Shown: positions 1 to 5,214 of the stretch, in pieces
Layout of the letters: each line of letters begins with the position of its first letter
How positions within the stretch are numbered: the stretch's first letter is position 1
NCBI GenBank assembly: GCA_903916135.1
Contig: CAIWVT010000674.1
Location: 1 to 5,340 of the forward strand
DNA from: an uncultured bacterium
GTDB lineage: Bacteria > Bacteroidota > Bacteroidia > Bacteroidales > CAIWKO01
Length of the DNA: 5,340 nt
Direction: 5' to 3'
Notes under the pieces: generated by a model
What the model was told of the DNA's origin: nothing
The model's input: only the letters and a program-made list of their open reading frames with translations
Databases searched by the model: none
Position numbers and translations under genes: made by a program

Positions 1-34
1 AGTAGGCTTTTCATTATAGTCTATTCACAAATAA

Positions 35-52
35 ACCTATTCAACAATAGGT
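35..52 (-). terminator. Weak hairpin overlapping the stop of the 393-residue protein gene
   Basis: A perfect 7-bp inverted repeat (ACCTATT / AATAGGT) with a 4-nt loop spans the TAG stop codon at 37-39. Read on the minus strand it is followed by a short T-rich stretch (TTTATTTG). It could act as a weak intrinsic terminator, but the stem is short and AT-rich and the T tract is interrupted. Confidence 0.3.
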
Positions 53-1218
53 GGTTCTGTGTTGATGGCGTACATGGGGGCGTCGAGTTCGTTTTCGTTG
101 TCGGCTTGAACGGTGATTTCTGTTTGGAAGGTGTCGAAACCCGGGGCGGTGGCGTGCATCCATGAGCATTGTTTGGGGATTCTGTCTTTGGTCCAATTGC
201 CAAATTCGTTGGCAATGATGGGCATTTCTATGCCTTCCAAAAATATTAAAGCATAAGGAATGGCTTGTCCGGTGGCTTTGTTGTAGGCTCTGCCATGCCC
301 ACTACCATATAGACCTACTTCATTCACTTTTTGGAGTCTGAAGACTAAATTGGTGACTTTTTCGTCTTCGACAGCTATTTCGGGTTTGGAAATCGAAATA
401 TAAGTTTTATGTTCGGCTTCAAGGGTCCAACTGCCCGGATCTAAACTCAAGAAACGGGTTGTGCCTTTTTTAGTGGTGTTTTTACTGAAAGTTTGCGAGC
501 CATCGGTAATGGTGACTTTGATTCTGCGCAGCGGAACTCCCGTTACGTCATCTAAAAAGAGTGCTATCATTGATAGATGACGTGTTCCACTCGATTTGCC
601 CACTTTGATAAATTGATCGAACATGCCCAACAAATCGGGCAAATAGGATTCAATCAACATGCGTTTGTAAACATTAATAGCATCCAATTCGTCCAAAAGG
701 GCTGGGATTTTGTCGGTTCCTTTAGCTTTTTTGACTCCTACTAATTCGGTAGGTTTTTCTTTGAGAGTTTGATATGCCAAAATGGCGGCACTCATCTCAT
801 CAATATTATTTTGGGTAATATTGGTTAAATCAGTCAAATTATCATGCAATAGTTTTTTCATCTTTAAAGCTCTTTCATTAGCTTCGAGTTCATCAGCAAA
901 TAAGAAATAGGAAATCGGTTTCCTTAACGATTCTTCTAATTCAAATTTAGAAAGCATGTTGGCTTTTACAGCACCTCTCAAAATATACTTATACACCACT
1001 TCGCTCATATTGATTTTTGCGCTGGCTTTGGTGGGCGTGGAAGCAGTGACGTCTGTGGTTTGTTCATCTAAGGCAACTACTACTTTCAACATACCATCGT
1101 GGTATTTGGCTTGATAAAATGCATATTCAAGTACGCCAGCTAAAGGTATGGCATTTAATGTGTCGAAATCGCCGCCTCTGATGATGGCAGCCCAACGTAA
1201 TTTTTGTCTGTCGGTCAT
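37..1218 (-). CDS. Hypothetical protein with helical N-terminal half and two carboxypeptidase-regulatory-like (beta-sandwich) repeats
   Basis: The 393-residue protein begins MTDRQKLRWA and ends at a TAG stop. I see no signal peptide or membrane segment, so it is probably cytoplasmic. Residues about 70-205 look mainly alpha-helical, with charged leucine-rich stretches, and may form a helical bundle. Residues about 216-297 (ALFLDDVTGVPLRRIKVTI, then a glycine turn and SLDPGSWTLEAEH) have the rhythm of a carboxypeptidase regulatory-like or transthyretin-like sandwich: a modifiable-trait strand, a turn, then a 'the way it is given' strand. Residues about 307-383 (GRAYNKATGQAIPYALIFLEG, ending in a TAPGFDTFQTEITV strand) look like a second such domain. 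Proteins of this build recur in Bacteroidota; their function is not known to me. The ATG at 1218 is preceded by an AT-rich stretch without a Shine-Dalgarno sequence, as usual in the phylum. GC content is visibly higher than in the genes at 2405-4706. The gene stands alone in the window. Confidence 0.85.
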   Translation of the reverse strand: MTDRQKLRWAAIIRGGDFDTLNAIPLAGVLEYAFYQAKYHDGMLKVVVALDEQTTDVTASTPTKASAKINMSEVVYKYILRGAVKANMLSKFELEESLRKPISYFLFADELEANERALKMKKLLHDNLTDLTNITQNNIDEMSAAILAYQTLKEKPTELVGVKKAKGTDKIPALLDELDAINVYKRMLIESYLPDLLGMFDQFIKVGKSSGTRHLSMIALFLDDVTGVPLRRIKVTITDGSQTFSKNTTKKGTTRFLSLDPGSWTLEAEHKTYISISKPEIAVEDEKVTNLVFRLQKVNEVGLYGSGHGRAYNKATGQAIPYALIFLEGIEMPIIANEFGNWTKDRIPKQCSWMHATAPGFDTFQTEITVQADNENELDAPMYAINTEPPIVE

Positions 1219-1282
1219 AATAAAAAGATTTAAGTTATTAATAAATAAATTGTTAGGTTTTATTTGTTATGTTACGTATTTT

Positions 1283-1555
1283 AAAAGTTGCATGTAAGGG
1301 AACAAAAGTTGAGTGTAAGGGAACAAAAGTTGAGTGTAAGGGAACAAAAGTTGAGTGTAAGGGAACAAAAGTTGAGTGTAAGCGCTCAAAAGTTGAGTGT
1401 AAGCGCCCAAAAGTTGAGTGTAAGCGCCCAAAAGTTGAGTGTAAGCGCCCAAAAGTTGAGTGTAAGCGACCCAAAGTTGAGTGTAAGCGACCAAAAGTTG
1501 AGTGTAAGCGACCAAAAGTTGAGTGTAAGCGACCAAAAGTTGAGTGTAAGCGACC
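1283..1555. repeat. 21-bp minisatellite, 13 tandem copies with block-wise variants
   Basis: Thirteen contiguous 21-bp units run without spacers. Each is a 15-nt core (AAAAGTTGAGTGTAA) plus a variable 6-mer. The 6-mer is GGGAAC in units 1-4, GCGCTC in unit 5 (1367-1387), GCGCCC in units 6-8 and GCGACC in units 9-13. The core is almost invariant: unit 1 has TTGCATG instead of TTGAGTG and unit 10 (from 1472) starts with C instead of A. A degenerate edge (TTGAGGGACG) may follow at 1556-1576. Because the unit is seven codons long with stops in only one plus frame, several frames stay open across the array; these are probably not genes. It is not a CRISPR, since there are no unique spacers. The block order suggests local expansion by slippage or unequal exchange. 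Confidence 0.95.
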
Positions 1556-1944
1556 ACCCCTTGAGGGACGAAATGCAACAAAAAAAAGAACGTATTCACA
1601 AGTAATAAAACGATACAAAAGTACTACCTTTTAGAGGACTACGCAATAGTTTCAATGCTATCATGCAGGAGTTCACTCGCGAAAATAATCACGTCATGTG
1701 TAAAATTAGTGGAGTCAACTCTAGCCTTATTAGAGTGTACTGTTGATAGTTTGGAGTCTATAGGGCAAAATATGAGGTTAAGAGTTTGTAAATCTGAATT
1801 TTGCCTATGTTTTTATGTTCAGGAAGGTGCAAAGAAGATTTGCTAAGGCACAGGGAAATAGTTGAAAGGTGAATAAGGAAAGAAGTAAGCTTGGATTTTA
1901 CATCTTAATTGAAAATTAAAAATCAAAAAAATAATCCTTTAATT
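1556..1944. other. Intergenic stretch without a recognisable gene
   Basis: This is 389 bases between the minisatellite and the end of the HTH gene. The longest ATG frame (1655-1846, plus) would give a 63-residue, cysteine- and serine-rich peptide without recognisable motif. I do not accept it. A small hairpin, ACTCTA (1718-1723) with TAGAGT (1731-1736), is present but has no T tract. The stretch could be decayed coding sequence, but I recognise no parent. Confidence 0.6.
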
Positions 1945-1946
1945 TT
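1912..1946 (-). terminator. AT-only inverted repeat at the end of the HTH gene
   Basis: A 9-bp inverted repeat (AAAATTAAA at 1912-1920, TTTAATTTT at 1938-1946) encloses a 17-nt loop and touches the TAA stop of the HTH gene. In minus-strand transcripts the loop carries a run of seven U. The stem has no G or C pairs, so it would be unstable. It may contribute to termination, but in such AT-rich DNA it may also be chance. Confidence 0.2.
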
Positions 1947-2199
1947 AATCTTCCTTAAAAGTAATTTCAATAACTAAGCTGCCCCTTTTTGAGTAGCGAT
2001 AGGTTTGGAATTCTTCGTCGAAGATGATGCTGACGCCGTGAGGTCTTAGTATCCTTTTGTAGAGGCGAAGCAAATAGAAAAATGCGCTTGGACTGCATTT
2101 CATCGTTTCGGCACATTTTTCAGGTGGACCTGTTTTTTCTGAACGTATCAGCTCATTCAGAGTTCTGATGCGCTTGATGTCATCAATTAGGTTTTTCAT
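1945..2199 (-). CDS. Small helix-turn-helix DNA-binding protein
   Basis: The protein has 84 residues. The pattern IDDIKRIRTLNELIRSEKTG, followed by PPEKCAETMKCSPSAFFYLLRLYKRI, matches a DeoR/HTH_11-like winged helix. There is an N-terminal helix, a helix at about 25-33, a turn at KCS and a recognition helix at about 37-50. Residues about 56-80 (VSIIFDEEFQTYRYSKRG...) resemble the wing and beta hairpin that ends in a tyrosine-rich strand. Small stand-alone proteins of this build are frequent in Bacteroidota. The ATG at 2199 lies 26 nt downstream of a TATCTTTG box read on the minus strand. There is no sensor or WYL domain, so it acts either as a bare DNA binder or with a partner. It is divergent from the nuclease gene and could repress itself and that gene; this is inference from position only. 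Confidence 0.75.
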   Translation of the reverse strand: MKNLIDDIKRIRTLNELIRSEKTGPPEKCAETMKCSPSAFFYLLRLYKRILRPHGVSIIFDEEFQTYRYSKRGSLVIEITFKED

Positions 2200-2225
2200 A
2201 CGTTTAGGTTTTTGAAATTAAGATA

Positions 2226-2233
2226 CAAAGATA
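2226..2233 (-). promoter_or_regulatory. Bacteroidota -7 box (TATCTTTG) for the HTH gene
   Basis: Read on the minus strand, CAAAGATA is TATCTTTG, a full match to the TAnnTTTG -7 consensus known for Bacteroidota. It lies about 26 nt upstream of the ATG at 2199. No TTG at the usual -33 distance is evident; the nearest minus-strand TTG (2261-2263) is too far upstream. Confidence 0.6.
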
Positions 2234-2340
2234 AGCAAAAAAAATAATTGTGATATATATCAATGAAGATTTTTTTAATGGTGGGGGATTTTTTATTGGA
2301 AAAATAAATATGAAGGGAGGTGGAATTGGGAAAAGTTTTT

Positions 2341-2348
2341 TATCTTTG
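2341..2348 (+). promoter_or_regulatory. Bacteroidota -7 box (TATCTTTG) for the nuclease gene
   Basis: TATCTTTG is an exact match to TAnnTTTG, placed 56 nt before the ATG at 2405. A TTG at 2326-2328 lies upstream, but the 12-nt gap is shorter than the usual spacing of about 19. This box and the one at 2226-2233 face away from each other, giving a divergent promoter region of roughly 200 bp between the two genes. Confidence 0.6.
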
Positions 2349-2404
2349 TGGAAATATAATATGCTAATAAGATTAGTATATTGTTTAAATATAGAAATAT
2401 AATT

Positions 2405-3667
2405 ATGACTGAAAAAGAGATAATTGCTTTTAACTGTCTAAATTTTTTTAAAGAAACTGCTGACTATATGAATAATCAAGAAACTGAAAAAGTTGATGAT
2501 TTACTGTTTAATGGTTTATTAATTGAATTTATTAGACTTTTTGAATTGGAAAAAAGAAAACTGCCTTATCATATTAATCTACTTGATGAGATTCACGCAA
2601 ACGAAAATGCTCATAGTAGAATATTATCAAAACTATTTCAAGCCAAAGATTCAGAATATTTTTTATTGAATTCTTTTTTTAAATATCTTGGTATTCCTTT
2701 TTCGAATTTATTTTCACATAGTTTATCTGTTACTTGCGATAAAAATAGAATTGATCTTCGAATTAGGTCTCAAGATTTTTCAATTATATTTGAAAATAAA
2801 ATTCATGAAGCAATTGAGCAAGAAAGGCAGATTGATAGATATGTTGAAAATGAAGAATTATCAGGAGATTCTTATAATAGAAAAAAAAACATCTTTGTTC
2901 TTTATTTACAAAAATATGAAAATAAAAGACCTTCAGAATATAGCTTCTCTAAAATATTGGAAGAAGATTTGGAAGATAGATATATGTCCATTTCATACCA
3001 AAAAACGATTTTGCCTTGGTTGATAGAAGAGGCTTTGCCAAATTGCCGAAAGAAAGAAGAATATTTATCGAGTGCTATTGAACAATATATTGATCATTTA
3101 AAAGGATTGTTTCACCAAAGAAAAATTGAAAAAAATATGAATGAAGAATTAAAAAAATATCTTTTTGAAAAGTTAGAACTCAAAGATAAAACTATTTATG
3201 AGCAATTTAATATACTAAAAAATAAAGAAAAGGAAGTACAAGAAATTTTTAATTATTTACAAGAATTGAGAGTCGAAAAAGAAAGAGAGAAAAATCTTTT
3301 TATACTATCCGAGATTAAAAATAAATTAATTAATGATTTTCCTGAAGATAAGCCAAGAATCGATACGGAGTATATTGACTATCCAAAAGTTATTATTCCT
3401 ATTAATTCAAGTGTATTACCAATATTAAATTTAACTGTTGAAATTGATTATGAAGGTAAAGATGTATATTTTGGTATAATTACTGATAAATCACATATTA
3501 AAGATCAAAGAATATTAGACTTATTTAAAGATTTCTATTTTGCAGATTTTAATATTGAAAGTAACAATAATAATCCAAATTGGTATATTTCAAAAAATTC
3601 TTCATTTGAATTTATTTATTTGGAATTTAAAGAATTCATAATTAAAATTAAGGAGTTATTAAAATAG
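2405..3667 (+). CDS. PD-(D/E)XK nuclease family protein (PDDEXK_4-like)
   Basis: The protein has 420 residues from the ATG at 2405 (MTEKEIIAFN). An in-frame TTG at 2381 would add eight residues, but ATG is preferred. The nuclease core is visible. NENAHSRILSKLFQ has the helix glutamate at about E67. Next come RIDLRI with D117 and IIFENKI with E130 and K132, the classic D...ExK signature. QERQIDRY (about 139-146) is the QxxQ/RY helix typical of the PD-(D/E)XK superfamily group Pfam calls PDDEXK_4 (PF14281). ILPWLIEEAL and the following IEQYIDHLKGL also match the late part of that family. Residues about 245-305 are lysine- and glutamate-rich and probably coiled coil. The C-terminal ~110 residues form an extra domain that I do not recognise. 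It presumably cuts DNA with metal ions; substrate and biological role are unknown. The gene is strikingly AT-rich, which suggests horizontal acquisition, and it heads a same-strand cluster. Confidence 0.82.
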   Translation: MTEKEIIAFNCLNFFKETADYMNNQETEKVDDLLFNGLLIEFIRLFELEKRKLPYHINLLDEIHANENAHSRILSKLFQAKDSEYFLLNSFFKYLGIPFSNLFSHSLSVTCDKNRIDLRIRSQDFSIIFENKIHEAIEQERQIDRYVENEELSGDSYNRKKNIFVLYLQKYENKRPSEYSFSKILEEDLEDRYMSISYQKTILPWLIEEALPNCRKKEEYLSSAIEQYIDHLKGLFHQRKIEKNMNEELKKYLFEKLELKDKTIYEQFNILKNKEKEVQEIFNYLQELRVEKEREKNLFILSEIKNKLINDFPEDKPRIDTEYIDYPKVIIPINSSVLPILNLTVEIDYEGKDVYFGIITDKSHIKDQRILDLFKDFYFADFNIESNNNNPNWYISKNSSFEFIYLEFKEFIIKIKELLK

Positions 3668-3743
3668 AATCGCTGTTGCGTGAAGTATACAAATCGTTGT
3701 AGGGAAGCTTATAAAAAAATTAATAGAGGATTTTGCTTTGTCC

Positions 3744-3796
3744 GTAGTTGGAAACTACACAATAAACAATGCGAAGTTGCAAACTTCGCATAACAG
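3744..3796 (+). repeat. REP-like double-hairpin repeat, copy 1
   Basis: This 53-bp element has two hairpins. The first is GTAGTT-GGA-AACTAC (3744-3758, 6-bp stem). The second is a 10-bp stem, ATGCGAAGTT / AACTTCGCAT, with loop GCA (3769-3791), followed by AACAG. The two hairpins share the core AGTTGnAAACT. A copy identical at 50 of 53 positions lies at 4921-4973; the three differences all fall in the linker between hairpins. It sits between the nuclease and membrane-protein genes. It starts with GTAG at a stem foot, as do REP elements mobilised by RAYT transposases. In mRNA it would form two hairpins in the leader before 3834. Confidence 0.88.
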
Positions 3797-3833
3797 GTTT
3801 AATTATCCAAGTAAGCATAATAAAATTAAAAGA

Positions 3834-4115
3834 ATGAATAGAAAAACGTTTTGGCAAGTATTAGGTGAAGGTATTCGGTTCGTGTTTTATGGTATTTTTT
3901 CTTTGATAATATCTTTGATGTGTTTTGTTCCTTTTCTTAACGTAATAGTAAATGGAAAAACAGAGAATGGCAATGATACTATTGTTATTGATTATATCTT
4001 ATACTCATTATTGATAGTTCCATCTATAGCTATGATTTATTTTTCATATGCCTCATTTCGTCATTTTTTTAAAATACTATTTAATAAGGAGGAAAGAAAA
4101 GATCTAAATTTGTAA
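3834..4115 (+). CDS. Small two-helix membrane protein
   Basis: The protein has 93 residues from ATG at 3834 (MNRKTFWQVL). Two hydrophobic segments are clear, at about residues 16-38 and 51-74. They are joined by a short polar loop (NGKTENGND). Both termini are basic (NRK, and RHFFK plus KEERK), so both probably face the cytoplasm, with the loop outside. The frame is also open upstream to a TTG at 3738. That longer start would translate the REP-like repeat into 32 extra residues, and I reject it because the repeat is mobile sequence. I recognise no family. It begins 166 nt after the nuclease stop and ends 30 nt before the peptidase-like gene, so co-transcription with the latter is likely. It could be a partner that anchors or exports something, or an unrelated small protein. 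Confidence 0.65.
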   Translation: MNRKTFWQVLGEGIRFVFYGIFSLIISLMCFVPFLNVIVNGKTENGNDTIVIDYILYSLLIVPSIAMIYFSYASFRHFFKILFNKEERKDLNL

Positions 4116-4145
4116 CGTTTCTATAACTATTAATTTGACCAAACA

Positions 4146-4706
4146 ATGTCAACAATTTTTATTTCAAATCCTCTACCAAATGGACACAGTACGACAATAA
4201 CTTCGAAATTTGGTCACATTTTAAATAGTGCTGAATTAAAGTATGGTGAAAGAGATAAGTCATATACATTACTTGGCATAGAATTTACAAGCGATGTTTT
4301 ACCAAGGATATGGTATCCAGGAAATTGCAAAAACGTAATAATACAAATTACAATGAATTGCTTAAACGATATAAATAGAGCAGTTTATCAGGTTGCACAT
4401 GAAACAATACATTGCCTTAGTCCAACTGGTGGACGTAACGGGAATTTTTTAGAAGAAGGTTTGGCAGTACATTTTTCTATTGAATATACGCGAAATAATG
4501 GAAATGGGATATGGCTCTCAGGTATTCCCAAATATGATGTGGCATTAAGACTTATTGAACAATTATTTATTATAGATCAAGACATAATAAAAAAGTTGCG
4601 ACAAAAAGAACCCATATTTTCTCTAATGACAAAAGAGTTATTAATAATGACAAACAAGAATATTCCGGAGAATTTGGCAGATAATTTAACAAAGAAGTTT
4701 TATTGA
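4146..4706 (+). CDS. Small predicted zinc metallopeptidase (HExxH ... EEGLA, gluzincin-like)
   Basis: The protein has 186 residues, starting at ATG 4146 (MSTIFISNPL). The catalytic signature is visible: HETIH at residues 85-89 gives the two histidine zinc ligands and the general base E86. FLEEGLAVHF follows, and its E104 (or E103), 15 residues after H89, fits the third, glutamate ligand of gluzincins. The upstream strand VIIQITMNCL would be the edge strand of the active-site cleft. There is no signal peptide or membrane segment, so it probably acts in the cytoplasm. The protein is short for a full peptidase, with only about 80 residues on either side of the zinc site, so substrate choice may need a partner. 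It lies 30 nt after the membrane-protein gene on the same strand. Exact family and substrate are unknown. Confidence 0.7.
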   Translation: MSTIFISNPLPNGHSTTITSKFGHILNSAELKYGERDKSYTLLGIEFTSDVLPRIWYPGNCKNVIIQITMNCLNDINRAVYQVAHETIHCLSPTGGRNGNFLEEGLAVHFSIEYTRNNGNGIWLSGIPKYDVALRLIEQLFIIDQDIIKKLRQKEPIFSLMTKELLIMTNKNIPENLADNLTKKFY

Positions 4707-4750
4707 TAATACTGTTGTTTTGCGATTTTCTTATTTTTTTCTAAACCTTG

Positions 4751-4758
4751 TACCTTCG
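4751..4758 (+). promoter_or_regulatory. Possible -7 box (TACCTTCG) for the RAYT gene
   Basis: TACCTTCG matches TAnnTTTG at all but one fixed position and lies 50 nt before the ATG at 4808, similar to the spacing at the nuclease gene. No well-spaced -33 TTG is seen. Moderate to weak call. Confidence 0.35.
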
Positions 4759-4920
4759 CACCTCATTTTTTTTATTGCTGAACTTCAAACCTTCAAATAC
4801 ACCCTAAATGACCTTATTCCAAAATAAATATCGCAAAGAAAGTGCACGATTGCAAGGTTGGGATTATAATAGGATGGTGAGGATTTGGAAGTTTCGGGGG
4901 AAGGGATTTTGAGGTATAAT

Positions 4921-4973
4921 GTAGTTGGAAACTACAAATTACACAATGCGAAGTTGCAAACTTCGCATAACAG
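4921..4973 (+). repeat. REP-like double-hairpin repeat, copy 2, inside the RAYT gene
   Basis: This copy has the same 53-bp structure as the one at 3744-3796. The first hairpin is GTAGTT-GGA-AACTAC (4921-4935). The second is the 10-bp stem ATGCGAAGTT / AACTTCGCAT with loop GCA (4946-4968). The same AACAG end closes it. It differs from copy 1 at three linker positions. Immediate flanks are unrelated, except that GGATTTTG occurs 8-9 nt upstream of both. It lies exactly where the RAYT reading frame is broken, and its TAA (4968-4970) closes the frame used downstream. Confidence 0.9.
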
Positions 4974-5087
4974 ACGGACATCCCGAAACATTTTCCGCAT
5001 GTGATGTTGGATGCATCCATCGTGATGCCGAATCATGTTCATGGAATAATTTTTATTACGGAATCGGGGATATCGGGATTGGATGAA

Positions 5088-5186
5088 ACGGTTGGGACGG
5101 TTGGGACGGATGGGACGCCCGTTGTGCCGATGGTGCCGCCCGTGACGCCCGTGACGACGGTGACGCCCGTGACGACGGTGACGCCC
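5088..5186 (+). repeat. 9-nt/18-nt periodic GC-rich repeat encoding a V/T/P/G linker
   Basis: Within the transposase frame, GGTTGGGAC-type 9-mers come first. Five 9-mers follow that alternate GTGACGCCC and GTGACGACG (5142-5186), so the period is 18 bp. They encode a TVGT...VTPVTTVTPVTTVTP linker between the HUH motif and the C-terminal helices. The stretch is much richer in GC than its surroundings and is probably variable in length between strains. Confidence 0.85.
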
Positions 5187-5214
5187 GTAGAGACGCAAAA
5201 TTTTGCGTCTCTAC
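5187..5214. repeat. Perfect 28-nt palindrome (second REP-like element) in frame in the RAYT gene
   Basis: GTAGAGACGCAAAA is followed directly by its exact reverse complement TTTTGCGTCTCTAC, with no unpaired loop bases. It starts with GTAG and ends with CTAC. It is translated in the transposase frame as VETQNFASL. The sequence style matches dispersed REP-like palindromes of the GTAGAGACG...CGTCTCTAC type that I recall from Bacteroidota and cyanobacterial genomes. It differs in sequence from the double-hairpin repeats but shares the GTAG foot. Confidence 0.9.

Noticed and set aside
21..215. 64-residue minus-strand frame near the left edge
   Set aside because: It overlaps the well-supported 393-residue gene in another frame and is a Pro/Thr/Ser-rich shadow.
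1283..1555. Possible CRISPR array
   Set aside because: The period is only 21 bp with no unique spacers; the variable 6-mers repeat in blocks. It is a tandem minisatellite.
1655..1846. 63-residue plus-strand frame as a small gene
   Set aside because: It has no motif, no -7 box at a convincing distance, unusual Cys/Ser composition and no supporting context.
2688..3023. 111-residue plus-strand frame inside the nuclease gene
   Set aside because: It is an overlapping shadow in another frame of a gene with clear family motifs.
3733..3740. TTGCTTTG as a -7 promoter box for the membrane-protein gene
   Set aside because: It departs from TAnnTTTG at the important second base and no -33 element was found; too weak to list.
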